This document shows, in pieces, positions 1-10,367 of a stretch of DNA of 34,350 nucleotides (its first letter is position 1; each line of letters starts with the position of its first letter). The stretch is from assembly GCA_964058845.1 (NCBI GenBank), contig CAXKVR010000372.1:1-34350 (forward strand), read 5' to 3'. A program made the translations under genes and the position numbers. The stretch is from Carex sylvatica. Its lineage: Eukaryota; Streptophyta; Magnoliopsida; Poales; Cyperaceae. The notes beneath the pieces were generated by a model. That model had not been told where the DNA came from. It did not search any database and saw only the letters and a program-made list of their open reading frames with translations.

Positions 1-968
1 CCAATGAAGAAATAGAGAATTAGAGAGAGAGAGTTCATTGGATATAGATCCGCTTCGAAATCAATTCTCCAGATTCAATTCGAGTTTTTAATAATTTGTT
101 ACACACAAAGGTAAAGGTGTAGATCAGAAGAGAACAAAACGAAAAGAGAGAGAGCTCATTGGATTTTATTTCTCTTATGATCAGATCAGAAGATAAATTT
201 TGATGAACGAAAGAAAAGAGATGTAGATCTATCGGAACAGAGAACTTGATGAAAGAGAAGAGACTGGTCGAAAAAATTGAGAAAAGAAAAAAGAACACGG
301 AAAGAAAGAGATCGAAAAGTTATTAAATAAGACGGTTAAGACATTTTGAAAGCATCGTTGAAAATCTGTTAGTAGACAAAGATATATGGATCAAAACCTT
401 TTCTCAACTATGAAACCTCAATGCCCGGTGGTTACATCTATTTTAATTAGCTGATTCATCAAATATGTAGCTTTGATAATTCCTGTAGCAAGGGATTTTT
501 TTTTTTTTAAAAGAGATAATTTCTGAAGCAAAGTTTACATTCCATTCATTCAAAATTTTAGTATTCCTCTTCATAAAACAAAATTACTTCATATATTCTT
601 CAAAAAACCTGTCGCCTAATCGTCCTATTGGGCTTTTAAGATCCAGTTAATATTATTTCTTGTCATTCCATAGCAAAACTAGAATCTCCTCTGAATTTTT
701 TTTCTTTTAGCACAGCAGAAACACAATTTAGATTAATTGCGAAAATCACCTTGTTTTTCTTCAATCAAGCACCGAAGCATAACATAAGAAAACTGAAATA
801 ACACCAAACAAATGAAAGAAAAGAAAGATTGATTCTGCAATAATTATTAGCTGGACTTATTAAGAAACATCAAGGAAAAAACAAAATTGAAGAATGTTTA
901 TGCAGATACTTTTCTTTGTTAGAGAACATGAATTCAGCCAAAATTTAAAAACAAAAGTAAAGACCGGC
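1..968. other. AT-rich intergenic sequence, no gene seen
   Basis: No convincing coding segment was found on either strand. The first 300 bases are purine-rich with several GAGAGA runs, as is common in plant UTRs or promoters; a minus-strand open frame there (35-298) is Phe/Leu/Ser-rich and looks like a by-product of the CT-rich complement. The part next to 968 must contain the 3' UTR of the peroxiredoxin gene that ends at 969, but no single polyadenylation signal stands out. Confidence 0.6.
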
Positions 969-1292
969 TCAAATTTGATCTAAGATGACCTCAGCACCTG
1001 ATAGCTTAAACTCCGAAGGCGCTTTCTCCACATTCAAAGCCTTTATCTTGCCATCATCCACATAAGCTGACCACCTTCATATAGTATACTATCATAAGTT
1101 AGTCCCTAAGAGTTGCTTATGAATACTTATTTCCCCAGTTATATTGCAATTTATGACAGTTTCTTGTAATAGAAATCAAATTTGCTACCACAATTATGTT
1201 TCAGTTAGAAACATTCAGGTAAAGGTGCTACAGTACTGGACTAGCTCAGGTTTAGCAAGGATGTTCCCAAATTATGCATTTGTATACGCCCA

Positions 1293-1323
<31 letters not shown>

Positions 1324-4056
1324 AACCCCCAATCCCACAGTATCTGTATGTTTTAACTAATTTTTCCATTATCAAATAATCCTCCTTTCTCGTTCATACA
1401 ATCTTTGCCACCTCTAATTAATAATCTAGAAACAGAAAGAGAAACAACCTATGAGAGCGGGGCCCGAGCAAAGCAGCAGAAAGATCAATATCCAACTCCA
1501 GGCTCTTGTGGAATTTCCCATCAAAATCCCCATAAAATTCAATCTACAAAAAATTAGAAATCATCAGTTGTACAGTTGACCAAATTGATGCATTCTGAGC
1601 AAGGAAGCATCATCTTTCCTGTGTAGAATGCTCGGCAAGCAACAAATATTGAAAGAATGGTAATTTGTTTATTTCAAAGCCTTCGAATCAAATAGTATGC
1701 CATCATAGTTCCTGAATTCCAATTTCTAAATTTACACCTTAACCATATTATACTACAATCCCAAACATACCCAACATATCTCTACCTCAACCCAAACCTA
1801 ACTGCTTACTATATTAATGTTTTCTGAATGAAATGGAGGAAGCTCAAAAATCACTTTGACATGGTATTGACAAAGGGAATTAAATTCATTCTCATACATA
1901 ACAGGTAATGTCAAACAGAAAGGACCAATGTGACCCAACAAAAGAGGAAACTTTTGCTTCCTGGTCATTCATCGAAGTTAGGAAAAATTTAGTTTGCATT
2001 AACTTCACCCAAAGAAAGAGGACTCATTTGGAAGGAGATCATAATTGTAAATATTAACAAAACAAAAACCTTCCATCACACTGGTTTAATGCTTAGCTGT
2101 AAACCCACAAACTGCAGTACAAGGTGCAAAACTCCTAGTTGAATATGCTCTCCATTCAAGACACATGCTTTTTAGTCACAGCAAATGTGTAAAATACATA
2201 AATAATAGAGTACTCCAGCAAAATGATCTCACCACATCTTTGGCCTCGAGTTTCTCAGCCCAGGCATTCATGGTATAAGGATCATTAACAGCCACACAAA
2301 TAACAGAATCGATCCCCTTTGCTTTGAACTTATCAATGTTCTTCTTGTAGCTTGGCACATGCTGTGCTGAACAAACTCCTGTGTAAGCCCCCTGGTACAA
2401 AGATTTTGCATTATACCACAACCAAGGTAGCGAAATAAATGTGAAGACAATACATGTCAAGCAGCATCTGATATCTAGTATGTTATCCATTTTATCTCTG
2501 GGGAGAGGTTATGCAGAGAGTTTAAACAACTTACAATTGGATCACTTGACAATATTAACAGTAAATCAAAATTTATGCAACCCCTAAAGCATTAAAGGTC
2601 ATTAAAGCCAAGACTGTTGAAATTTTCAAAAATGTTCGATAAAAAGAGCCAAAGATCAATCAAACATTCAACTATCGCCATGTTTGTATGCATAATATAT
2701 CATCTAGAGTGCATCAAAGATGTCCGGTTGCAAATTTAAACTACATTTCTGACAATTCTCAAGTCCGTTGGCAATGCACCCTAATCCTTCAACTTAACAA
2801 TGCAAAATGAGATACATACCTATATACCTTACAAAATGTAGGATATGTGGCCTGTATTTGCCTAGAAATTAACTATCTCATTGTCTTAGATGCCATATGA
2901 CTTATTTCTCATTGCTGAAATTCATTAGTGCCTCATTTCAGTTAAAAATGTACATGATTGACAATATTTGATTGAGGCTGAAGGCGGGGGTCGAGCCTTA
3001 CCCAGGCTTACACAGTGATACTACTTTCCAGAAAAGAAAAAGAACCTTTGGTTCAGTACCAGTTTTTCCCAGTTCCAAATTTCTAATTCAAGAGTATACA
3101 AGAGAAGACTAATTGGATTTGTTTCTCAGAAAATTTCTATTGTGCTTCGTTTACAGTTGGTTTGTCAGAACTGATGGTGTTTGATTGAGGCTGATGACAG
3201 TGATCAAGCCTTACCATTCGTACATGCCAGTTGTCATAATTCAAGAAATATATAAAAGAAGATTAGTTGGACTAAAAAACTTACTGGTAAACCAAAGACG
3301 ACCACTTTCTTCCCCTGAAAAGGCAATAATTTGAGGGATTAGATGCTCCTCAGAAGCAAATTTCAATACAAAAATAGTCAAGTACTTCATTTAATCTGTT
3401 TCCTGTAATATGCTTTGTGAAACCTTACTCTTAGGCAAAAAAGATAATATTTTGCTTGCACCAATTTGAAACAGGGATATCTCCAACACTTTTTCAGATT
3501 TTAATTGACCACATGAACTCAAATTTCAGGATCCAGCACCACACTCAAACAGGTTTATTCAAAAATAGCTATAAGATATCCATTTAACCACCTAAACAAT
3601 CAATTAAAGAACTGAGTAACTTACCAGATTACAAGTTAGATAGTTCAAGCAGCTAAGCACATGATTGATAGAGGTTCGTATAATATTAACCAAAAAAGTC
3701 ACCAACTTCTACTGGATACTAATCAAATTTCAGAGCAAATGGATCTAAGTTACTATAAGAACTACGTATTATGTCAACAAAAACTGAGTAACGGACTTCA
3801 ATTTTGAAGCAAAGGCTATAATATGAACTCCTAGAGTGTGCCTCAGCTGAGAGAGACAGAGAAGAGAGACCTTAAAGAGATCTTTGAGAGGAGTAGTGGA
3901 GAAATTTGAGGCAACGCCTTCGTCCCAGGTGCGAGCCTTCTGGAGCGCAACGCCGGGCGCAGCCGCTACGATGTTGTCTCCAGTGGCCACCTTCGAGAAT
4001 CCCCGCCACATCACCGACGGGAGCCGCCGCGACCCTCTCACCAACGCCGAAGCCAT
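969..4056 (-). CDS. PRXIIF: Peroxiredoxin IIF, mitochondrial (complete, five exons)
   Basis: Exons on the minus strand are 4056-3871, 3314-3285, 2391-2233, 1543-1449 and 1074-969, all with GT-AG borders; together 576 bp, 191 residues. PRXIIF is a type II (PRX5-like) thiol peroxidase of the mitochondrial matrix that reduces H2O2 and alkyl hydroperoxides using thioredoxin or glutathione/glutaredoxin. The protein has an Arg/Ser-rich amino end (residues 1-25) typical of a mitochondrial presequence, then LQKARTWDEGV, GKKVVVFGLPGAYTGVC with the peroxidatic Cys79, and the second Cys104 in DSVICVAVND, a 25-residue spacing as in known PRXIIF. The carboxyl end is VEKAPSEFKLSGAEVILDQI. Length is close to the roughly 200 residues of the Arabidopsis protein. 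The ATG at 4056 is the first in frame ahead of the presequence. No frameshift or lost residue is seen, so the gene looks functional. Intron 4 carries a run of 29 C on the plus strand. Confidence 0.95.
1293..1321. repeat. Homopolymer C29 (G29 on the gene strand) in PRXIIF intron 4
   Basis: An uninterrupted run of 29 C on the plus strand, preceded by CCCA and followed by TCAACCCCC. In the PRXIIF pre-mRNA this reads as poly-G in the last intron, about 150 bases after the donor. The length is likely to vary between individuals and between sequencing runs. Confidence 0.9.
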
Positions 4057-5004
4057 TTCTGTTTCGGACAATCCTCTAAAACTGCTTTTTTTTATTTTGG
4101 TTGACTGTAATCTGTCACAAATCACGGGTGTATCAGTGCAGACTGTAGAGTGTAGGCGAATTCTTATCACCAAAAGTAACTCAAATTTTGGGTTTTGATC
4201 CGAATTATCAGATCTGTTAAAACACGATTATTAAAGGGCGTCATGCAACCACCACGGTAGGAAATCCAATGTTTTAAAATACGGCTAAAATACGGCAGTA
4301 TGGACTGCATAAGCAGCTTATGCAGTGATCTTATGTATATACAGTTAAGCGGTTTTTAATATACAAGCACATATACAGTTTATGCTAACTTTAAAAAAAA
4401 TCAAAAAAATATTTTGCAGTAGAAGAGATTAAAATCTATAACATTTATAATATGATAAAGAACACAAACTACTAGACTAAACAAATCTTTAAATATAAAT
4501 TAGTTTTATTTTATCTATACTTCTTTAACTAAGTATAATAAAACTGCATATATACTTCTGCATATAAATTCATATATACTGCTGACCTTCTACATGCATA
4601 ACCTTGTACATGCATAAATAAAACTGTATTTAGCTGACCTTCTACATGCATAACCTTCTACATGCATAAATAAAACTGCATTTAGATGTATAGTTGATAA
4701 TTAAACTGGATTTGAATTTGATTTTCATTTTTATTGGATTCCTTTGACGAGTCAAGGTTGTTTCACAAAGATTTTAAATAAGTTTATTCCAGTGACACCA
4801 AAACAGTACAACGTTTCTACAATAGATGTATTTATTTCAGCACGACAGAATTGTATACACAGTTTCTGACTGAGAATGAAGCTATCCCTTCTGGGTTGAG
4901 GCTTGAGCCCTCTCGTTTTATTTATTTAAATAAATAGTTCTCAGGGTAGTTACATTTGATCCTTCTAAACAATGCCAATCATTTATTACAGCAATCAGGA
5001 TTAA
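4057..5004. other. Intergenic sequence between PRXIIF 5' end and PhzF-like 3' end
   Basis: This holds the PRXIIF promoter and 5' UTR (just above 4056) and the 3' UTR of the PhzF-like gene (just below 5005). It is AT-rich, has short TATAC/GCATA-rich repeats between 4300 and 4690, and includes the 52-bp tandem duplication listed separately. No coding segment was seen. Confidence 0.6.
4582..4685. repeat. 52-bp tandem duplication, two copies
   Basis: Two adjacent copies (4582-4633 and 4634-4685) both begin CTGACCTTCTACATGCATAA and end ATTTAG; they differ at only two positions. Each copy itself contains two TACATGCATAA motifs, so the segment is a nested repeat. No function is suggested. Confidence 0.85.
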
Positions 5005-7065
5005 TTAAGCAAGTAGAGTTCCGACCATAACAGTGACTGCTTCACCACTGATGCGCACTCTCTGAGATAACTCATCTAATTCTAGGTGCAATACACCACT
5101 TCTTGGCGAAGCCTGAAAGAGTGCAAGAATGTTAAGAATTTCGAGCCGACTTTTCTGATGTATATATTTATAATGAATCAATGGCATACCATGAAAGCGG
5201 TGAGACTTTTCTTATTTAGCTTTCTACTCCAGTACGGCATCAGGGAACAGTGTGCACTACCGCATACTGGATCCTATTAGTGAGAGAGAAAAAAGAACTC
5301 ATATAAAAAAATAATACATACAGATTTAAGAAAAACTCCAGGGAACTCAATATAAATTACCAAAGCAAGCAATATTTTATTTCGAGTTACCTCGTTAATG
5401 CCAAATTTGGGACAGAAGAAGCGGCTGAAGAAATCAAATCCAGACCCATCTGGAGCTTGTCCTGTAACTATAATCCCTCTCGCTGCACATTTCTCAATTT
5501 CCTGAAAATTAGGCTGCAACTCAGCAACTTCTTTGCCAGATGAAAGCTCCACCTGGAGATATAAGAATAAGAATAATAATAAAAAGAAAGAAACAAAGAT
5601 TGAAGAAAAACTAAGAATGTAACAGAAAAAACAAGAATATTACAATGAAATCCTCTGATGTGGTTGTTTTGAGAACATTAACAACTGGCGCATTATTCAG
5701 AGTCAAAGGAATTGATGGAAGTTCACTTGCATCACATCCGACAACTTGGTCTGCTGGGAAGTCCAGTTCAATGAAGAACTTCTCCTTCCCATCTTTCGAC
5801 TGGCTTATTTTCTTGGCAGTTAAAATCCCAGATCTTGTGACAAACTCTACAGTTTCATGTTTTACGAGAACAGACGTGAACAGGAAATGGGAGGCAGCTA
5901 GTGTGGCGTGGCCACAGAGATCAACCTAATAATATTTATAAATTTTCAATAAGTCTCTAAAAAGTAGAAGAAAATTTTAGGTAAAAATTGAACAATCAAT
6001 TTGAATGATAAAGTTAACTATGCTTAGCAAGGAACATGTAAGGCTACGCTACTTCGCGAATTAAACGGGCTGTTTTAATTCGTGCTCAATTCTCTAGTTT
6101 CGAAGTGCAAATAGCCGATTCAAACCGTTAGATGTTTAATTTATATTAAAATGTACATGGAGACCAAATTTTACATTTTTTGGAATTGTTTTACTATTTA
6201 TTAAGATGGTTTGAAAATTGCTGTTTTTATTAAAATTCTGCACCATTAAAAAACAACGATTTTCAAACCATCTTAATAAATAGTAAAAAATTTCCAAAAA
6301 ATGTAAAATTTGGTCTCCAAGCACATTTTAATATAGATTAAACATCTAACGGTTTGAATCGGCTATTTGGACTTCGAAACTAGAGATATGAGCGCAAATT
6401 AAAACAACCCGTTTAATTCGCGAAGTAGCGTAGCCTTCCTCTAATTATAATACAAATTTTTATCGAATATAATTCTACATAATCCAATAAATTATAGTTA
6501 CAAACTATGCTTAGTAGTTAGTAAGGAGACATGTTGCCAATAAGTAAGTCGACAAATAAAGATATAAAGAAAATAAGAAAGGACACCTCAGCAACAGGGG
6601 TGAACCAACGAAGGCCAAAACGTGGGACAGTCGCGCTTTGATGACAGGAATTAGGATAGGATTCATCAGCTGAGATCACACGGGTTAAGTAGCATGTCTC
6701 AGAAATGTTAAACTCTTTGGCAACAGAGAGCATCCACTGTTCATCCACGTCAACATTCTCTTCTAATATACATACAGCTGCTGGGTTCCCTTTGAAAGCC
6801 TCGTCAGTGAACGCGTCTATCTGAAATTTAATGAGAATAATATATGATAAAAAAGGATAAAAATGAAAGAAATAAATGCTTAATTTATTTAACAAGAGGA
6901 ATCTATCCCTGCTTTGTATCATTTTGCTTGAATCGCGTATTCTGGTTTTTTTGAAAAAAAGTTAATAACTTCAGTATGGAGATAAAAATTCTCTAACTCT
7001 AGCTTCCACAAGCAAAGTGGAGAAAAAGTACATACGACAGCATATTTGATCGCTCTTTGAGACAT
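5005..7065 (-). CDS. PhzF-family (phenazine biosynthesis-like) isomerase-type protein, complete, six exons
   Basis: Minus-strand exons are 7065-7036, 6820-6587, 5925-5644, 5552-5391, 5273-5190 and 5112-5005; every join is in phase 0 and the total is 900 bp, 299 residues, the usual size for plant PhzF-like proteins. The first exon is only ten codons (MSQRAIKYAV) and joins directly to IDAFTDEAFKGNPAAVC, the hallmark amino end. NISETCYL holds Glu51, the catalytic acid position of the PhzF fold; VDLCGHATLA (from residue 89), GFDFFSRFFCPKFGINE and DPVCGSAHC (from residue 237) are the other conserved blocks of this two-domain, DapF-like fold. Bacterial PhzF isomerises a phenazine precursor; plants do not make phenazines and the substrate of the plant homologues is not known. 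No signal or transit peptide is seen, so a cytosolic enzyme is likely. Intron 2 contains a 396-bp inverted-repeat element. Confidence 0.93.
6041..6436. mobile_element. 396-bp inverted-repeat (foldback-type) MITE inside PhzF-like intron 2
   Basis: The element begins AGGCTACGCTACTTCGCGAA and ends with the exact reverse complement. Two arms of roughly 185 bp pair almost throughout (only scattered mismatches), around a short centre near 6230-6246. Such full-length inverted repeats are typical of non-autonomous foldback or Mutator-like MITEs. I could not find a clear target-site duplication. It lies between the exons ending at 6587 and starting at 5925, so it is transcribed in the intron and would fold into a long hairpin RNA. 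Confidence 0.85.
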
Positions 7066-7657
7066 TTTCCACAAACACTTGGTGAGCGAGTTGCTCTATT
7101 GAGGGGCAAGTTCTCCGATACTCCCAAAGAGGAAAATAGCAAATAAACAAGCGGAATGGGGAATTGGGGATCCTGTCAACAGTCAACACAATCAGTCAAG
7201 CAGCCACTTGTTCGCTTATTCGATGCTCTACGACAAATGGAAACCGTTAGATTCACATCAAACGGCACGGATAGGTTATAAGTTTCTCACAGTTTCACAT
7301 CTGAACCGTTTGATATAAAATGGAAAGAGTCCGTGTTCTCTCAGGTACCTGAGATACAATTTAAAACAATGAACGGTTTAGATTAATTCCATTCATATTC
7401 AACTCAATCTGGTCCCTATTATGACTGTGGGGGTCTTCTTTGAGATTTGTGCGAAGCTAAAAGAACGGTCCGAATTTTCTGCTTGCACCTTAGGTACCTG
7501 GGGTGATATTGTAGTCAATGTATCTTACGGGCCTACAAAACTGGATCATATTTCGGCCCGTATATCTTGACAAACCCGACCTAAAACAAACATTTTCACA
7601 TTTTTTTCGGCCCGCAAAAACAATCTCTCTTCCCTCTCAACAACAAGAAGGTCCGCC
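7066..7657. other. Divergent intergenic region between the PhzF-like gene and the small plus-strand ORF
   Basis: This should contain the promoter of the minus-strand PhzF-like gene and perhaps of the plus-strand ORF at 7658. It has a perfect palindrome CTCAGGTACCTGAG near 7338-7351 and a second AGGTACCTG near 7490, and phrases such as AACCGTTTGAT that resemble ends of MITEs elsewhere in the window. A degenerate MITE here is possible, but its borders were not found. Confidence 0.4.
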
Positions 7658-7775
7658 ATGGCTACTCTCCTCCACTCATCGGTCTCGACCCGCACAACCA
7701 ATCTCTCTCCCCTCTCAAAAACAACAAGGTCGGCCATGGCTGTTCTTCTCCACTCTTCGGCCCCTCCTGTAGTAG
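7620..7775. repeat. 78-bp tandem duplication covering the start of the small ORF
   Basis: Two imperfect copies, about 7620-7697 and 7698-7775, each contain AATCTCTCT, CCCTCTCAA, an AACAAGGTC-like phrase and GCCATGGCT followed by a CTCCACTC phrase. The period is 78 bp, a multiple of three, so the reading frame is kept and the amino end of the protein is doubled. Confidence 0.8.
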
Positions 7776-8158
7776 CCAGTGCGCGCAAGCGCAAACGGCG
7801 ACCTTCTAGAAGAAAATTCAAACTACCCGCATTCCCTGGCTTCCTCCTAAAGCGTGCCTTCTCCTCTCTCGCCTCTCAACTTCCCCCGCCGCTGGATGTC
7901 CTTGCTCCTCCATTGATCAACGGCTCAAGACGAAGCGTCAGTTCTTTCAGAGTTGAACCTTTGATACTTCTTTTCTCGACTGCATCGGGCTCCGCGCTCG
8001 GATTGATTGCGAAGGAGATCGCGAAAATGAAGCTTCCGGTTGTTATACCAGAACTGGGGAGCAAGGCTGCGTACTTCTTGCTAGGGTTTGTGTTGTGCTT
8101 CTTGATTTGTAAAGCAATTTTCTTTAAGCCGAGGAGACGGAGCGGTTGGAGATTCTAA
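7658..8158 (+). CDS. Unrecognised small basic protein with hydrophobic C-terminal segments
   Basis: An uninterrupted 166-residue frame. I do not recognise the family. Visible features are a Ser/Thr-rich amino end, a strongly basic stretch ARKRKRRPSRRKFK (residues 42-55), a Pro-rich LPPPLDVLAPPL, a moderately hydrophobic segment PLILLFSTASGSALGLIA (about 101-118) and a clear membrane-type segment AAYFLLGFVLCFLICKAIFF (137-156) followed by a basic tail KPRRRSGWRF. That layout suggests a tail-anchored or two-span membrane protein. Composition is GC-richer than the flanks, as expected for coding sequence. The first 26 residues are duplicated (MATLLHSS... then MAVLLHSS...), so the start could be 7658 or 7736; both ATGs sit in a good context (GCCATGGC). 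A single-exon gene is likely but expression is not shown by the sequence. Confidence 0.55.
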   Translation: MATLLHSSVSTRTTNLSPLSKTTRSAMAVLLHSSAPPVVASARKRKRRPSRRKFKLPAFPGFLLKRAFSSLASQLPPPLDVLAPPLINGSRRSVSSFRVEPLILLFSTASGSALGLIAKEIAKMKLPVVIPELGSKAAYFLLGFVLCFLICKAIFFKPRRRSGWRF

Positions 8159-8750
8159 TCTTGACTTCTTTATATTCTTTTCAAATTATTTTGGTCGCAT
8201 GGTAAATTTGTAATGGTGCCAGTTTCATTGTTTACATGTTCTTGTTTTCTTTTTAACTGATCTGATGTTCTCCAAATTGCGTAATTTTTGAAGTTTTTTG
8301 TTTTTGAGGAAAATGATATATGGATTATGTTTCTCTTGTAACTTTTGTGAGTTGGATGTGGTTAGATGATTTTGACATGTTCAATTTTTTTACTTGTCTA
8401 TGCGTTGGGTGGTAATATGCAGAGATTTCTGATTAGTAAAAGAAGTTCAATACAAGGTAAGTTTGGATTGTGCATTTCTGGTTTAGTGCAACAATAGTTA
8501 CCAGTTTACTAGGGTTTACTAGGGTGTGCTGACCAAAGAGTATGGGTTATTTGCTTTTCACATGTCAAAACCAAGTTGATAGTTACAGTTAAATTACAAA
8601 ACAATTTTAATCGTACCTGAACCAAATAAGGCAAAATACTGAACCATTAAAAAAAGTAAAATTTGTTCAGTTCAAACAAAATAATCAGACAGAATGACAC
8701 TCCCGGAGAGGGTATTAAGCTGTCAGCCCAGAAATGGTACAAGTATTCTC

Positions 8751-8786
<36 letters not shown>

Positions 8787-8885
8787 ACAAAAATTAATCT
8801 AATTACAAGTACCCAAAGAAACAAGCTTAATAAAGAGGATAAATTGCTAAAACGGGATTCTATAAAGTAAAAACAAAAAAAAGAA
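8159..8885. other. Non-coding sequence downstream of the small ORF, with an (AG)n microsatellite
   Basis: T-rich sequence just after 8158 fits a 3' UTR. A GA microsatellite of about 13 repeats lies near 8754-8780. No further gene was seen before the PhzF-like exon remnant starting near 8886. Confidence 0.6.
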
Positions 8886-9689
8886 CATCATCAACGCCTA
8901 ATTTGGGGCAGAAGAAACGGGTAAAGAAGTCAAATCCTGTGCCCGAGATGGTCCAGTGACTATGATTAGTGGTTTGCTTTTACCCGCCCGGGTCGGACCC
9001 GACCCGTACCCGCCCGTGCCCGTTACCCGGGTTATCCGTGCCCGAGCCCGGGTATGGGTCGGGTAAACGGGTACACGGGTACGGGTAAAAAACGGGTATG
9101 GTACGATTTTTTAGTTTAAAACCCGACCAAACCCGGTCCGATTTAAGTCCGACCCGACCCGACCTGACCCGACCAACCCGACCCAGACCCGACCCCGACC
9201 CGACCCGACCCGACCCGACCCGTACCCGACCTGTACCCGACCCCATACCCGACCCGTACCCGTTAAAAAATTCAAAAAAATTCAAAAAAATTCAAAAAAA
9301 ATTCAAAAAAAATCAGAAAAAATTCAAAAAAATTCGAAAAAATTCAAATTTTTTTGAAATTTCGAATTTGCCGCCTAAAAAAAAAAAAAAAAAAAAAAAC
9401 GGGTACCCGACCCGGACCGCCCTACCCGTGCCGGGTACCACGGGCACGGGTAAAACTCGGGTCGGTTACGATTTTTGAAAATTATACCCGAGTATACCCG
9501 CCCCGAGATACCCATTTACCCGACCTACCCGTACCCGACCCAAACCCGTACCTGACCCCCGGTAAACCCGGTCCGCCTGAACCCGGTCCGAGAGCACAGC
9601 TCTAACTATGATGCCTCTTCCAGGGCATTATTTGATTTCCCTGAAATTTGGTTGCAACTCAGCGACCTTTTTTAAAATGAGGAGGCTTC
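8886..9689 (-). pseudogene. Isolated PhzF-like exon 4 remnant, split by a transposon
   Basis: Two blocks (about 8886-8966 and 9605-9689) match exon 4 of the intact PhzF-like gene at 5391-5552 on the same strand when the insert between them is removed. Readable fragments on the minus strand are VAELQPNFREIK then a stop, GRGIIVTG, and, after a frame change, GFDFFTRFCPKLGVD, against the intact ELQPNFQEIE, RGIIVTGQAPDGSGFDFFSRFFCPKFGINE. No other PhzF exons lie nearby, so this is a single-exon relic of a duplicated copy. The stop codon, small deletion with frameshift, and insertion all rule out function. Confidence 0.85.
8967..9604. mobile_element. 638-bp non-autonomous hAT-type element rich in ACCCG repeats
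   Basis: The element is flanked on both sides by the 8-bp direct repeat ACTATGAT (8959-8966 and 9605-9612), the duplication size of hAT transposons. The left end is TAGTGGTTTGCTTTT and the right end, reverse-complemented, is TAGAGCTGTGCTCTC; both fit the TAGNGNT-type hAT terminus imperfectly. The inside consists of (ACCCG)n-like repeats (8981-9260 and 9400-9590) and AT-rich AAATTC repeats with a run of A near 9377-9399. Open frames here (Pro/Arg or Gly/Val rich) are products of the repeats, not genes. It inserted into the PhzF exon relic. Confidence 0.82.
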
Positions 9690-10186
9690 AAATGCTTTTA
9701 TTTTTTGTGCTTTCACGATGTCTCTATTTTTGAAAACTTTAATAATTTAAAATTTAAAACTTAAAAATCAAAATAAAACCGTTGAATATGATTTATATCA
9801 TTTTATCTATGCATGTGTAAGTTTTTGAAATTATATGATGTTTCAATTTATTTGGGTTAATATCAAGAGATTGTAAAAAACATACTAATGTTGGATATGA
9901 ACTGGTTTGGACTGTAACGGTCTCCACAATGGAAGTTTTTGTCTCAATTTCTGGCTGGAGCCGCTTGATTTTGAATTAATCCGGCGCAGTCATTTGTGCG
10001 AATTTATTTATTCCGTTACAATGGTAACCCACACTTAAGTCAGTCTCAAACTTATTAGTAATTTTAAATTACTTTGTGACATCTTTCATAAATAATAATA
10101 CAAATAAATAATTTACTAAGTTAGATTGACAAATAGAAGGGAAAAACTTAACCGAAAACTTCAATTCAAGTTTTGAGTCTCTTCCC
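9690..10186. other. AT-rich spacer between PhzF relic and 5S array, no gene seen
   Basis: No coding segment, RNA gene or repeat with clear borders was found here. The junction with the 5S array is abrupt, at about 10187, where ATGATTTTTTGGCA of the 5S spacer begins. Confidence 0.55.
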
Positions 10187-10337
10187 ATGATTTTTTGGCA
10201 ATTCTGAATATCAGAAAACAGCAAAGCTGTCACCGACGCATGCATATTTTTGCAAGCTTTTCGAAAAATGGTCATTTGCTAAAATCAGACCCTCGAGTGT
10301 CGTTTTAAGACCGATTGAAGTTTGGTCGTTATTTGCG

Positions 10338-10367
10338 TTTATGAAGACGTTGGAGTCATTCTATAAC
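10338..10367 (+). promoter_or_regulatory. 5S upstream pol III promoter elements (first copy, repeated in every unit)
   Basis: Plant 5S genes use a TATA-like element near -28 and a C at -1 besides the internal boxes. Here TTTATGA covers -30 to -24 and CTATAAC ends with C at -1. The same upstream sequence is kept in nearly all units; copy 20 has T at -1 and copy 17 has CTCTAAC. Confidence 0.65.

Noticed and set aside
3884..4198. Plus-strand open frame opposite PRXIIF exon 1
   Set aside because: It is the antisense shadow of a well-supported exon and has no family resemblance.
5645..5929. Plus-strand open frame of 94 codons
   Set aside because: It is antisense to exon 3 of the PhzF-like gene, whose minus-strand frame has the VDLCGHATLA motif.
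7190..7520. Possible MITE in the divergent promoter region
   Set aside because: Palindromic AGGTACCT motifs and AACCGTTTGAT-like phrases are present, but no matching terminal inverted repeats or target duplication could be placed.
9098..9478. Pro/Arg/Asp-rich and, on the other strand, Gly/Val/Arg-rich long open frames
   Set aside because: They are translations of (ACCCG)n-type repeats inside the hAT-like element.
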